NCBI RefSeq assembly: GCF_013371215.1
Contig: NZ_JABWMH010000002.1
Coordinates: 824,995 to 888,994, forward strand
Length of the DNA: 64,000 bases
Source of the DNA: Parasphingorhabdus flavimaris
Lineage (GTDB): Bacteria; Pseudomonadota; Alphaproteobacteria; Sphingomonadales; Sphingomonadaceae
Direction of reading: 5' to 3'
Positions 1-9,326 of the stretch are shown piece after piece. The first letter of the stretch is position 1. Each line of letters begins with the position of its first letter. The position numbers were made by a program, and so were the translations under genes. A model generated the notes under the pieces. It did no database searches. It was not told where the DNA came from and was given only the letters and a program-made list of their open reading frames with translations.

Positions 1-1121
1 ACGGCAGCAGCCCAATGATCGCAGTCGCCGGCTGCGTCGCCCAGGCCGAGGGCAAGGAAATCTCACGCCGCGCCCCCAGTGTCGACATAGTCGTCGGTCC
101 GCAAGCCTATCACCGACTGCCCGAACTGATGGAAACCGCGAAATCGGGCAAGAAAGCGCTCGACACCGACATGCCGGCGATTTCGAAATTTGATATTCTG
201 CCAACCCGCGGGAAACAGGCACGACCGACCGCTTTCCTGACAGTTCAGGAAGGCTGCGACAAATTTTGCACCTATTGTGTGGTCCCTTATACGCGCGGCG
301 CGGAGATTTCGCGTCCGTGGAGCGATCTGGTCGACGAAGCAAAGGCGCTGGTCGACGGCGGGGCCCGTGAAATCACGCTGCTGGGCCAGAATGTCAACGC
401 CTGGAGCGGCGAAGACGAGAAGGGAAATATGCAAGGCCTCGACGGCCTGATCCGGGCGCTCGACAGAATCCCGGGCCTGAAACGCATTCGCTATATGACC
501 AGCCATCCCAACGACATGACCGATGGCCTGGTTGCCGCGCATGGCGACGTGGGCTCGCTGATGCCCTTCCTCCATCTTCCGGTCCAGTCGGGCAGCGACC
601 GCATTCTCAAGGCCATGAACCGCTCGCACAGCGTCCGGAGCTACCTCACGATCCTTGAGCAAATGCGCGCGGTCCGGCCCGACATCGCCTTGTCTGGCGA
701 CTTCATTGTCGGCTTTCCTGGCGAAACCGATCAGGATTTCGAAGAAACATTGCAGATCGTCCGGGATGCCAATTATTCGCAGGCATTCTCCTTCAAATAT
801 TCTCCTCGTCCCGGCACTCCGGCTTCGGGAATGGACGACCAGATTGCACCGGAAGTAATGGATGAACGGCTGCAGCGGTTGCAGGCGCTGCTCAACGAGC
901 AACAATATGCGTTCAATCAGCAAACCGTAGGCCGCACGACCGACATATTGCTGGAACGACAGGGCAAGCTGGATGGACAGCTGATCGGCAAGACACCCTG
1001 GCTGCAGTCGCTTCACATCATCTCTCCTGACCTGAAGATCGGCGATATGGTCGAGGTCGAAATAGCCCGTGCAGGTCCCAACAGCCTGACCGGCGAAATC
1101 AAAGAAAGAATGGCTGCCTGA
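1..1121 (+). CDS. miaB: tRNA-2-methylthio-N6-isopentenyladenosine synthase MiaB (5' end outside window)
   Basis: Radical-SAM methylthiotransferase that adds the 2-methylthio group to i6A37 of tRNAs. The frame is open from the first bases of the window, so the N-terminus is missing. Counting from the Met at position 15, AGCVAQ (Cys7) belongs to the N-terminal UPF0004 cluster-binding domain. CDKFCTYC (Cys81, 85, 88) is the radical-SAM CxxxCxxC triad, and the last 60 or so residues fit the TRAM RNA-binding domain. The stop overlaps the phoH start by one base (TGATG), so the two are translationally coupled. Family assignment is firm. MiaB is preferred over MtaB because of the motif spelling and the phoH-ybeY-corC neighbourhood. 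Confidence 0.95.
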   Translation, partial: GSSPMIAVAGCVAQAEGKEISRRAPSVDIVVGPQAYHRLPELMETAKSGKKALDTDMPAISKFDILPTRGKQARPTAFLTVQEGCDKFCTYCVVPYTRGAEISRPWSDLVDEAKALVDGGAREITLLGQNVNAWSGEDEKGNMQGLDGLIRALDRIPGLKRIRYMTSHPNDMTDGLVAAHGDVGSLMPFLHLPVQSGSDRILKAMNRSHSVRSYLTILEQMRAVRPDIALSGDFIVGFPGETDQDFEETLQIVRDANYSQAFSFKYSPRPGTPASGMDDQIAPEVMDERLQRLQALLNEQQYAFNQQTVGRTTDILLERQGKLDGQLIGKTPWLQSLHIISPDLKIGDMVEVEIARAGPNSLTGEIKERMAA

Positions 1122-2152
1122 TGGCACAGAAAACAAAGGCCGGAGAAGCCGTCAAACTCACCAGTCTTGATCTGGAGTTTGAAGACGCGCACATTTTGGG
1201 CGATTTGTTCGGCGAATATGACCGGAATATCGTGGCCATCGAGAACCGGCTCGGCGTCTATATCGCCGCACGTGGAACCAAATTGAAAATCGAGGGCGAA
1301 GAAGAGGCCGTGTCACAGGCGCACACCGTCCTGACCGGCATCTATAACCGCTTGGAACAGGGACAGGAAATTGATGCTGGAGCCGTCGAAGCAATTATCG
1401 CCATGGCCGCCGACCCTCGGGTTGCAAAAGCGGTGAAGAAATCGGGAACGGTGATCAAGACCGGCAAGGATGATGTCGCCGAAGCACCCAAGGTGATGAT
1501 CAGGACCCGCAAGAAGACGATCTTTCCGCGGTCGGTTCGCCAGGCCCATTATATGGAAGCGCTCGCTCGCGACGACATGATTTTTGCCCTTGGTCCTGCA
1601 GGGACCGGCAAAACCTATCTGGCGGTAGCGCAAGCGGTCTCCCAGCTGGTTGCCGGCACCGTCGACCGTCTGATTCTGTCTCGGCCGGCGGTCGAGGCTG
1701 GAGAGAAGATCGGCTTTCTTCCCGGGGACTTGAAGGAGAAGGTCGATCCGTTTCTGCGGCCGCTCTATGACGCTCTTTACGACACGCTTCCCGCCGAGCA
1801 GGTGGAACGGCGGATCGAAAGCGGCGAAATCGAAATCGCCCCGATTGCATTCATGCGCGGACGAACCCTGGCCGACGCCTTTGTCATCCTTGACGAAGCC
1901 CAGAATACAACCGCCGCCCAGATGAAAATGTTCCTCACCCGTTTCGGCATGAACAGCCGGATGGTGATCTGCGGCGACCCCAAGCAGGTCGATTTACCCC
2001 GAGAAGCGGTTTCCGGACTGGCCGACGCAGTATCCAAATTGCAGGATATCGATCGGGTCAGCGTCGTCGAATTTGGCGCGAGCGACGTTGTCCGCCACCC
2101 GCTGGTCGGAAAAATCGTCGAAGCCTATGAAGGCAAAGATGCTTCAGACTGA
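1121..2152 (+). CDS. phoH: PhoH family ATPase
   Basis: PhoH-like cytosolic P-loop ATPase of 343 residues, the usual length for the family. Residues about 15-80 resemble a KH-like RNA-binding fold. The Walker A motif GPAGTGKT lies at 158-165 and FVILDEAQNTT is the Walker B segment. The family is linked to RNA metabolism and often to ybeY, which follows here, though its exact reaction is poorly defined. The start overlaps the miaB stop and the end overlaps ybeY, so miaB-phoH-ybeY-corC is read as one operon. Confidence 0.93.
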   Translation: MAQKTKAGEAVKLTSLDLEFEDAHILGDLFGEYDRNIVAIENRLGVYIAARGTKLKIEGEEEAVSQAHTVLTGIYNRLEQGQEIDAGAVEAIIAMAADPRVAKAVKKSGTVIKTGKDDVAEAPKVMIRTRKKTIFPRSVRQAHYMEALARDDMIFALGPAGTGKTYLAVAQAVSQLVAGTVDRLILSRPAVEAGEKIGFLPGDLKEKVDPFLRPLYDALYDTLPAEQVERRIESGEIEIAPIAFMRGRTLADAFVILDEAQNTTAAQMKMFLTRFGMNSRMVICGDPKQVDLPREAVSGLADAVSKLQDIDRVSVVEFGASDVVRHPLVGKIVEAYEGKDASD

Positions 2153-2654
2153 AATGATTGTCTGTCCGCCTTGGGACGAGAAAGCAGAATGGACCGATCT
2201 GGCCGCCCGGGCAGCTAAGGCCGCGATCACGGCATCGTCGCACGCGGCAATAATCTCGCGCAATTTCGCCATAGAAATCAGTGTCAAATTGTCAGACAAT
2301 GACGAAGTCCAGACTCTCAACAAGGCCTATCGCGGAAAGGACAAGCCAACCAACGTCCTGTCATTTCCGCAAATCCAGCCAGATTTGCTCGAGACGCTGG
2401 CGAATACCGACGACGGAGAGGCCTTGCTCGGTGATATCATTCTGGCCTTCGAGACATGTCGCGACGAAGCGCTGGCGAAGGATATCCCCCTTTCCCGCCA
2501 TGTTACACATTTGATTGTGCACGGGACCTTGCATTTGCTAGGATATGATCACGAGAACGAGGCCGATGCAGGGGTAATGGAAAATATCGAAATCAATGCA
2601 TTGGCAACATTGGCCATTGCCAATCCTTACGCAGAACAAGCGCAAAACAGGTAA
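2139..2654 (+). CDS. ybeY: Endoribonuclease YbeY (rRNA maturation factor)
   Basis: Single-strand metal-dependent endoribonuclease acting in 16S rRNA maturation and ribosome quality control. The zinc-binding signature HGTLHLLGYDH, which fits HGxxHLxGYDH, is intact near the C-terminal third, and NVLSFP is the usual upstream motif. The frame is open further upstream inside phoH. The ATG at 2139 was chosen because GAAGG precedes it at about 5 bases. It overlaps the last 14 bases of phoH. ATGs at 2127 and 2154 are alternatives. The resulting 171 residues match the family. Confidence 0.92.
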   Translation: MLQTEMIVCPPWDEKAEWTDLAARAAKAAITASSHAAIISRNFAIEISVKLSDNDEVQTLNKAYRGKDKPTNVLSFPQIQPDLLETLANTDDGEALLGDIILAFETCRDEALAKDIPLSRHVTHLIVHGTLHLLGYDHENEADAGVMENIEINALATLAIANPYAEQAQNR

Positions 2655-2666
2655 TCAAGAAATAAT

Positions 2667-3611
2667 ATGAGTGACGTTGAAAAGGAAAATGGCACGGGCG
2701 TGGCTCGCAGCAGCGGCCAATCCAAGGAAGATGACGAGCCCGGGCGAATATGGCGGAGCCTGAAGGCTCTGCTATTCGGAAACACCGAAGATAATAGTCT
2801 GCGCGCGCAGATCGAAGAAGTCATTGACGACCACGAGAATGATGCGGAATCCGATCCAAACGGGCGACCCGACGTATCATCACTGGAACTCGAGATGCTG
2901 CGGAACATGCTGCATTTCAGCGATAATCGGGTAGACGATATCGCGGTACCGCGTGCCGATATAATTGCGATTGAGGAAAGCTCCCCGTTCAGCGACTTCG
3001 TCGATATTTTCTCCGAGCACGGGCACAGCCGGATTCCGGTATATCGCGACAATCTCGACAATATTATCGGAATGATCCACATCAAGGATATCTTCGCGAT
3101 TGTTGCGAAGGGAGGCAAATATCCTGATGATATCGCACCCTTTCTTCGTCAGCCGCGTTTCGTACCGGAATCAATGGGCGTGCTGGATCTGCTGGCCGAA
3201 ATGCGGGCCACACGCACCCATCTTGCGATCATTTTTGACGAATATAATGGCACGGAAGGTCTCGTTACCATCGAGGATATTGTCGAGGAGATCACCGGCG
3301 AGATCGAAGACGAACATGATGACGAACCAGTGCCGATGCTCGTCAAGCTGGACGATGGAATCTGGGAGGCAGATGCCCGGGCCGAGCTGGACGATGTCGG
3401 CGAGGCGATCGATCCGGCACTCGAGGTGATCGACGAGGATGTCGACACAATCGGAGGTCTGAGCTTCGTGCTGGCGGGCCATATTCCCACTGTGGGTGAA
3501 AGGCTGGAACATCCCAGCGGCTGGATTCTGGAAATTACCGAAGCCGATGACCGCCGCGTCACCAGACTGCGCCTGCACCCGGCACAGCAGGATGAGATCA
3601 AGCCCGCTTAG
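2667..3611 (+). CDS. corC: CBS-domain protein of the CorC/HlyC family
   Basis: A 314-residue cytosolic protein with a charged N-terminal tail, two CBS domains (about residues 75-195, with MIHIKDIF and GLVTIEDIVEEITGEIEDE) and a C-terminal CorC_HlyC (transporter-associated) domain (about 215-305). The family is annotated as magnesium/cobalt efflux accessory or as haemolysin-like. It has no DUF21 membrane part, so it is the short, YbeX/CorC form. It lies 12 bases after ybeY, as in many proteobacteria (ybeY-ybeX order), and is likely the last gene of the operon. Its stop overlaps the stop of the convergent MOSC gene by two bases. Confidence 0.88.
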   Translation: MSDVEKENGTGVARSSGQSKEDDEPGRIWRSLKALLFGNTEDNSLRAQIEEVIDDHENDAESDPNGRPDVSSLELEMLRNMLHFSDNRVDDIAVPRADIIAIEESSPFSDFVDIFSEHGHSRIPVYRDNLDNIIGMIHIKDIFAIVAKGGKYPDDIAPFLRQPRFVPESMGVLDLLAEMRATRTHLAIIFDEYNGTEGLVTIEDIVEEITGEIEDEHDDEPVPMLVKLDDGIWEADARAELDDVGEAIDPALEVIDEDVDTIGGLSFVLAGHIPTVGERLEHPSGWILEITEADDRRVTRLRLHPAQQDEIKPA

Positions 3612-4288
3612 CCGGCGGCCAGCTGCCCAGCCCGAACCCGCCAGCTTTCAGCGAGCGTCCGGTTTTTTGAAAGCGCGACAAGTTCAGCGGCCTGCCCCTT
3701 GTGCCCGCCGCCGATTATCATGCCGAATAGCCAGTCCAGCGGCCAGTCGGGATAAGGCCGTGCCTGTTGGACAAAGTCGTCCCCTGCCTTCACCCGTCCC
3801 TCTTCCAGGACGCGAAAATAGCTGCCTGATTTCCCGGTTTTCACCACGGTCTTCAAGACATCGCCTTTGCCAAATCGATGATTGAGCTTCCAGCAAGGCT
3901 GACGCGCGTGGCTGCATTCTATCAATGCCGACCCAACCCGGAAAATATCGCCCAGACAGAGCTGATCCTCGGTCAATCCGGTACAACTGAAATTCTCGCC
4001 AAAGGCACCCGTTTCATTCAGCTCGGAGACATCGGGATATTTCTCCCGCCAGAAATCATAATGTTCGATCGGATAGAGATGAACCGCCTTGTCACGGCCG
4101 CCGTGGCGCAGCGGATCGCCTACCTGATTGCCCTCCAGCCCTTCAAAGCCCAGCATTAGCGACCGGTCAACCGGGTCCTTGGCAATCGCGCTCAATTCGC
4201 CATCATCGCCAAATATTTTCGGCGTGCCAGTCAGCAGATGGTCGAGCTTCGTCCGGAGCATAAGCGACTGATAGCCAACCAAGTTCAC
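3608..4288 (-). CDS. MOSC domain-containing protein (YiiM-like)
   Basis: MOSC domains are beta-strand folds related to the C-terminus of molybdenum cofactor sulfurase. Several stand-alone members (YiiM, YcbX) reduce N-hydroxylated compounds with Mo cofactor. Visible hallmarks are LRHGGRDKAVHLYPIEHY, GAFGEN and a conserved Cys in SHARQPCWKL, the usual sulfur/Mo-ligand Cys region. The frame is open to 4348, which would overlap the divergent glycosyltransferase. The GTG at 4288 was chosen because AAGGGGAA lies about 8 bases upstream. An ATG at 4261 is also possible. Substrate unknown. Confidence 0.8.
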   Translation of the reverse strand: MNLVGYQSLMLRTKLDHLLTGTPKIFGDDGELSAIAKDPVDRSLMLGFEGLEGNQVGDPLRHGGRDKAVHLYPIEHYDFWREKYPDVSELNETGAFGENFSCTGLTEDQLCLGDIFRVGSALIECSHARQPCWKLNHRFGKGDVLKTVVKTGKSGSYFRVLEEGRVKAGDDFVQQARPYPDWPLDWLFGMIIGGGHKGQAAELVALSKNRTLAESWRVRAGQLAAG

Positions 4289-4325
4289 ATTGGCAATTTC
4301 CCCTTGATTATGCTTCAAGGCGCGA

Positions 4326-5507
4326 ATGGAAATCAGTGACCTTCGCATTGCCCTTTATAGTGGCAATTATAACTTCGTCCGCGATGGTGCCAATCAGGCA
4401 CTCAACCGGCTGGTGGATTATCTGCTGCGCCAGGGGGCCGCTGTGCGGGTCTATTCACCCACCACGGACACGCCCGCTTTTGAGCCGACCGGCGATCTTG
4501 TCAGCGTCCCGTCCGTGGCTTTTCCCGGTCGTGGTGAATATCGCTTTCCGACCCGCCTTTCCGGCGATGTCCGCAGGGATCTCGAGCGGTTCAATCCCAA
4601 TATCATGCAGATTTCCAGTCCGGACCGTGTCGGCCACAAGATGGTGTCGTGGGCGCGCAACAACGAGATACCGGTTCTGGCATCCGTGCACACGCGGTTT
4701 GAAACCTATCCGCGCTATTATAATCTCGCCTTTCTGGAGCCGGTGATCGAGGCGATCCTGCGACGTCTCTATCGGCGTTGCGACGCTCTGGTGGCTCCGT
4801 CCGAATCGATGGCGCAGGTGCTGCGCGACCAGCGAATGAATTATGACGTCGGCATCTGGTCTCGCGGGGTTGACCGCGAGATATTCAATTCCGGCCATCG
4901 CGACATGGCATGGCGACGCGCGCTCGGCATCGCGGACGACGAACCGGTGATCGGGTTTCTCGGACGGCTGGTGATGGAAAAGGGACTCGATGTCTTTTCC
5001 GATGCAATCGACGAACTCAATCGCCGCAAGGTCAAACACAAGGTCGTGGTCATAGGCGAAGGGCCCGCCCAACAGTGGTTCGAGGAACGGATTCCCGGTG
5101 CCGTTTTCGCCGGATTCCAGCAGGGCAGCGATCTCGGCCGCGCGGTTGCAAGCATGGACATGCTGTTCAACCCCTCGATCACCGAAACTTTCGGCAATGT
5201 CACCCTCGAAGCGATGGCCTGCGGTCTTCCGGTCGTGGCAGCACAGGCCACCGGCAGCCAGAGCCTGGTCAAAGACAATGAATCGGGCAAGCTGATAGCG
5301 CCCGGCGCTGTCCGTGAATTTGCCGATGCCCTGCAATTATATTGCGAACACCACGATATCCGCAACGCACACGGCGCCGCCGGGGAACGTCGCGCCGAAG
5401 AATATAGCTGGGACCAGATCAACAATGTCGTGGCACAAACCTACATGCGGCTCGTCCGCCAGCGGCGCGCCGGTCACGGACCGATCTCCTCGGCTGCTAT
5501 CCGCTAG
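4326..5507 (+). CDS. Glycosyltransferase family 4 (GT-B, retaining)
   Basis: A 393-residue two-Rossmann-domain GT-B enzyme. The N-terminal acceptor domain carries an early glycine-rich loop (SGNYNFVRDGANQAL) and VHTRFETYPRYY. The C-terminal donor domain has GFLGRLVMEKG and an EX7E motif (Glu287 and Glu295 in ETFGNVTLEAM). The overall look is of the PimB/MgtA-like mannosyl- or glucosyl-lipid transferases, but the sugar and acceptor cannot be told from sequence. It lies divergent from the MOSC gene, and the rarA gene starts 2 bases after its stop, suggesting co-transcription. Confidence 0.88.
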   Translation: MEISDLRIALYSGNYNFVRDGANQALNRLVDYLLRQGAAVRVYSPTTDTPAFEPTGDLVSVPSVAFPGRGEYRFPTRLSGDVRRDLERFNPNIMQISSPDRVGHKMVSWARNNEIPVLASVHTRFETYPRYYNLAFLEPVIEAILRRLYRRCDALVAPSESMAQVLRDQRMNYDVGIWSRGVDREIFNSGHRDMAWRRALGIADDEPVIGFLGRLVMEKGLDVFSDAIDELNRRKVKHKVVVIGEGPAQQWFEERIPGAVFAGFQQGSDLGRAVASMDMLFNPSITETFGNVTLEAMACGLPVVAAQATGSQSLVKDNESGKLIAPGAVREFADALQLYCEHHDIRNAHGAAGERRAEEYSWDQINNVVAQTYMRLVRQRRAGHGPISSAAIR

Positions 5508-5509
5508 TC

Positions 5510-6832
5510 ATGCAGGGACTGTTTGACGATGATGACGAAGAACAACAGCGGGATTCCGAAAACACGCCCGATGCCCCCCTTGCCGACCGGCTGAGACCGC
5601 GTCTGCTGCCCGACATCGTCGGCCAAGACCATCTGGTCGGAGCAGAAGGCACGATCGGCCGGATGATCGCTGCGGGCAAACTGTCTTCCATCATCCTTTG
5701 GGGACCGCCCGGAACCGGCAAAACCAGTCTCGCCAGACTGCTCGCCGATCAGACCGACCTGCATTTCAAGGCTATCTCTGCGGTATTTTCAGGGGTTGCC
5801 GACCTGAAGAAGGTTTTTGCCGAGGCCGACATGCGCTTTCAGTCCGGCAAGGCGACCCTGTTGTTCGTCGACGAAATACACCGTTTCAATCGCTCCCAGC
5901 AGGACAGTTTCCTGCCTTATGTCGAGCGGGGCACGGTGGTGCTGGTAGGTGCGACGACCGAGAATCCGTCATTTGAACTCAATGCCGCTTTGCTGAGCCG
6001 TGCCCAGGTTCTCATCCTCAATCGACTGGATGCGGCCGCTCTGGGCCAGTTACTGGACAAGGCCGAAAAGCTCGAAGACAAGCCCCTGCCCCTCACCAGC
6101 GATGCCAGAGAAGCATTGATCGCCAGCGCCGACGGCGATGGCCGGTTCCTGCTCAATCAGGCAGAGACGTTGTTCTCGCTGGACCTCAACGATCCGCTCG
6201 ACCCTCCCCAACTCGCCAAAATACTGCACCGGCGCATGGCGGTCTATGACAAGGATCGGGAGGGTCATTATAATCTGATCTCGGCGCTGCACAAAGCGTT
6301 GCGCGGGTCCGATCCACAGGCCTCTCTCTATTATCTGGCACGGATGCTGGTGGCCGGTGAACAGCCGTTATTCCTGCTTCGCCGCATCGTCCGATTTGCC
6401 AGCGAAGATATCGGCCTCGCTGATCCGCAGGCCCTGATGCAGGCGCTCGCCGCGAAACAGGCATATGAATTTCTCGGCAGTCCGGAGGGCGAGCTGGCGA
6501 TCGTTCAGGCCTGCCTCTATTGCGCCACCGCACCAAAATCCAACGCAGCCTATAAGGCTCAAAAAGGCGCATGGAAATCCGCCAAAAGCACCGGCTCGCT
6601 GATGCCGCCGCAAAACATTCTCAATGCACCGACCAGCCTGATGAAGGACATCGGCTATGGCAAAGGCTATAGCTACGATCATGAAACCGATGACGGATTT
6701 TCGGGTGACAATTACTGGCCGGAAGAGATGCAGCCGGAGACATATTACCAACCGGTGGACCGGGGCTTTGAGCATAAAATCCGGGAACGGCTAGATTATT
6801 GGGAGAATTTGCGTGCTGAAAAAACTGGTTAG
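5510..6832 (+). CDS. rarA: Replication-associated recombination protein A (AAA+ ATPase)
   Basis: RarA/MgsA is an AAA+ ATPase of the clamp-loader class that acts at stalled forks and gaps. The 440-residue length is normal. Walker A GPPGTGKT is at 65-72, Walker B LLFVDEIHRFNRSQQD follows, and a sensor-like GATTENPSFE segment comes next. The C-terminal half carries the usual tetramerisation region, including SDPQASLYYLARML and FASEDIGLADP. The N-terminus is acidic and short. It overlaps the next gene by 20 bases. Confidence 0.93.
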   Translation: MQGLFDDDDEEQQRDSENTPDAPLADRLRPRLLPDIVGQDHLVGAEGTIGRMIAAGKLSSIILWGPPGTGKTSLARLLADQTDLHFKAISAVFSGVADLKKVFAEADMRFQSGKATLLFVDEIHRFNRSQQDSFLPYVERGTVVLVGATTENPSFELNAALLSRAQVLILNRLDAAALGQLLDKAEKLEDKPLPLTSDAREALIASADGDGRFLLNQAETLFSLDLNDPLDPPQLAKILHRRMAVYDKDREGHYNLISALHKALRGSDPQASLYYLARMLVAGEQPLFLLRRIVRFASEDIGLADPQALMQALAAKQAYEFLGSPEGELAIVQACLYCATAPKSNAAYKAQKGAWKSAKSTGSLMPPQNILNAPTSLMKDIGYGKGYSYDHETDDGFSGDNYWPEEMQPETYYQPVDRGFEHKIRERLDYWENLRAEKTG

Positions 6833-8219
6833 TATCTGCGCCCTGGGTGCCCTGGTTCCGGTCAGCGCATTCGCCCAGGATGAAGAGCCATCGCGCTATG
6901 ACCGCGCTTTGGCTGCAGGATATAAAGCACAGTTCGTCTGTTCCGGCCTTTGGAACGGAGGAAAAGCACTCGCTGATATCAAGGCCGATGAACTGACCGG
7001 TATATATGACCGCATAGCCGATATTGTGCCGGAACTGTCCGAGGTTGTGGAAGGGAGCGAAAGGCGGGTCCGCGTTTCGTTTGCCGAGGATATGCCGCCG
7101 CGCATCGCAATCTGGAATCACAGGACGGGTTGCACTTCCATGCCCATTGGATTTGACGACGTTCCGACCCGCGCGCCGGTCAAGACACGTGATTTTCGGG
7201 ACGACTTGCCGTGGCCGATGGGAGATATCACTCCTGCTCCGGCTAAAAACGCGGCTGGATTGCCCGTCGCCGCTGTGGCGCAACAGGCATTCGATGCGAC
7301 CACTTACGGCGAGGGCAACAAAACCAGCGGCCTATTGATCCTGCACAAGAATATGATCAAGGCCGAACAATATAAAGCCGGTCATGATCTTCATACCGCG
7401 CAGCGGACATGGTCTGTTGCGAAGTCTATCGCGGGGACTCTGATCGGCCACTCGGTCCAGCAGAATATGGTCGATGTGCGCGCCAAAGCCGGCTTGCCGC
7501 AATGGCAGGAAACCGGAGATCCGCGCAGCGCTATCACCATCGACAATCTTATGCGGATGGCCAGCGGCCTGACCAGCGACACCGCCGGCAACCGCACCGA
7601 TGGCATCTACATGGGCGCCACCAGCGCGAGCCAGCAGGCCACCAGCTGGTCTCTGCTGGAACAGCCGGGCACAAAATTTCGCTATGCCAATAACGACACG
7701 TTGCTAGCGGTGCTTGCTGCCCGTGCCTCCCATGAGGAGCGGAAGAACAAACTCGGCAATTATATGCCCGGGAAGCATGATTTTGATCCGTTTGCCCTGT
7801 TCCAGAAACTGGGTATGACCCGCACTTATGCCGAGACCGACTGGCAGGGCAATTATATCCTCTCCAGTCAGGTCTGGACCACCGCTCGGGACCTCGGACG
7901 GCTTGGTCAGCTTTATCTCGACAATGGCGTATGGAACGGCGAACGTCTGCTTCCCGAAAACTGGCTGGATTATGTCAGCAGGCCTTCCGGGCCGCAGCCG
8001 GAGGGGCGAGAATTCGGCTATGGCGCGACATTCTGGCTGATGGACAAATCCGAAGGCGTCCCGGCAGATACGATTGCTGCCTTCGGAAACCGCGGCCAGT
8101 ATCTGGTTATCATCCCCTCCCTTAATTTGGTTATCGTCCGGCGCGGCTATGACACCAGCGACGGACGGTTTGATATCGCGGCATTTACCCGTGATGTCGT
8201 CAGGGTTCTCGCACAATGA
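6813..8219 (+). CDS. Exported serine hydrolase, class C beta-lactamase/penicillin-binding fold
   Basis: Begins with a signal peptide (LVSICALGALVPVSAFAQ) and is likely periplasmic. The serine beta-lactamase-like domain occupies about residues 165-468. SVAK (Ser201, Lys204) is the nucleophile motif and YAN (Tyr291) is the second motif. GNRGQ sits where the KTG-like motif is expected. About 130 residues precede the domain and are not recognised. Such proteins include esterases, D-aminopeptidases and 6-aminohexanoate-dimer hydrolase relatives, so resistance should not be assumed. GTG start with GGGAG 7 bases upstream, overlapping rarA by 20 bases. The stop overlaps the next start (ATGA). Confidence 0.85.
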   Translation: MLKKLVSICALGALVPVSAFAQDEEPSRYDRALAAGYKAQFVCSGLWNGGKALADIKADELTGIYDRIADIVPELSEVVEGSERRVRVSFAEDMPPRIAIWNHRTGCTSMPIGFDDVPTRAPVKTRDFRDDLPWPMGDITPAPAKNAAGLPVAAVAQQAFDATTYGEGNKTSGLLILHKNMIKAEQYKAGHDLHTAQRTWSVAKSIAGTLIGHSVQQNMVDVRAKAGLPQWQETGDPRSAITIDNLMRMASGLTSDTAGNRTDGIYMGATSASQQATSWSLLEQPGTKFRYANNDTLLAVLAARASHEERKNKLGNYMPGKHDFDPFALFQKLGMTRTYAETDWQGNYILSSQVWTTARDLGRLGQLYLDNGVWNGERLLPENWLDYVSRPSGPQPEGREFGYGATFWLMDKSEGVPADTIAAFGNRGQYLVIIPSLNLVIVRRGYDTSDGRFDIAAFTRDVVRVLAQ

Positions 8220-9211
8220 CCTCCTATCGCGCGGCCGTCTGCACGGATCTGACCGGCCCCGACTCGATCGAGATACAAACAAGACTACCGAGACCGCTCA
8301 CCTCGGGCGAAGTCCGCATCGCCGTGAAGGCAGCAGGCCTGAATTTCCCGGACCTGCTGATGACCCGGGGCAAATATCAGTTCCGGCCCGATCCGCCTTT
8401 CATACCCGGACTGGAAGCGGCCGGTGAAGTTCTTGAGGTCGCACCGGATGTCCAAAACTTCAAACCAGGTGACCGGGTCATGGCGGGCGGAAAGGGCGGC
8501 GCGCTGGCCGAACAATGGATTGTCGATGAAGCGGCCCTCTCTCCCCTGCCCGATGCACTTTCCTTTGCCGAAGGCGCTTGCTGGCAGTCCGCCGCATCGA
8601 CCGCCTGGCATGCACTGGTCGCCCGGGGACATCTGCAACCCGGCGAGACGGTTCTCGTTCTCGGCGCCAGCGGCGGAGTCGGTATGGCTGCCGTGAAAAT
8701 GGCAAAACATATCGGAGCGACCGTTTTCGGCGTCGCTTCGAACGAGGAGAAACTGGAAGCGGTCCATCGAGCCGGCGCCGATCATCTGCTTGACCCTTCC
8801 GACAAGGATCTCGCCGCCAAGGTCAAGGCGCTCACCGACGGCAAGGGTGTGGATGTCGTTTACGATCCCGTCGGCGGCGAGCTTGCGATAACCGCTACGC
8901 GTGCAATAGCCTGGAACGGGCGATATCTCATCGTCGGATTTGCCAGCGGAACCATTCCATCTTTTCCGGCCAATCACATCATGATCAAGACCTACAGCGT
9001 GATCGGCGTACGCGCCGGAGAAGGCCCGCGCCGCGATCCCGAATTGGCCAAACGACAAACCGCCGCGCTTAGGGAATTGGCGCAAAAGGGCGTCATGCGC
9101 CCCCATATTTCCCACCGGTTCTCCCTCGCTGATGCTGCGCAGGCGCTCGCTGTACTGGAACGCCGCGAAGCCATCGGCAGGGTCGTTGTCGCAATGGAGA
9201 CAAGCTCTTGA
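8216..9211 (+). CDS. NADPH:quinone oxidoreductase-family protein (zinc-independent MDR)
   Basis: A 331-residue medium-chain dehydrogenase/reductase. The N-terminal catalytic GroES-like domain contains AAGLNFPDLLMTRGKYQ and PGLEAAGEV. The cofactor domain has the glycine-rich GASGGVGMAAV stretch around residue 145. No structural zinc cysteine cluster is visible, which fits quinone oxidoreductase-like members (QorA/crotonyl-CoA reductase-like). Substrate unknown. The start is coupled by ATGA overlap to the serine hydrolase, so these two and rarA probably share a transcript. Confidence 0.87.
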   Translation: MTSYRAAVCTDLTGPDSIEIQTRLPRPLTSGEVRIAVKAAGLNFPDLLMTRGKYQFRPDPPFIPGLEAAGEVLEVAPDVQNFKPGDRVMAGGKGGALAEQWIVDEAALSPLPDALSFAEGACWQSAASTAWHALVARGHLQPGETVLVLGASGGVGMAAVKMAKHIGATVFGVASNEEKLEAVHRAGADHLLDPSDKDLAAKVKALTDGKGVDVVYDPVGGELAITATRAIAWNGRYLIVGFASGTIPSFPANHIMIKTYSVIGVRAGEGPRRDPELAKRQTAALRELAQKGVMRPHISHRFSLADAAQALAVLERREAIGRVVVAMETSS

Positions 9212-9326
9212 TCTTTACGAGTTTTTACGCTCCGGAATTCAATGGAATTTATTGATTTCTGTCTATTTGTTGGAAAACGTGTTATCTGGTAGCGTTTGTA
9301 ACAACTAACGAAATAGGGGAAGCTAT

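Noticed and set aside
63..1136. A 357-codon minus-strand open frame opposite miaB.
   Set aside because: It is a shadow of miaB in high-GC coding sequence. It has no recognisable motif and no ribosome site.
6813..8219. Calling the serine hydrolase an antibiotic resistance beta-lactamase.
   Set aside because: SVAK and YAN are shared with esterases and peptidases of the same fold, and the third motif is not KTG.
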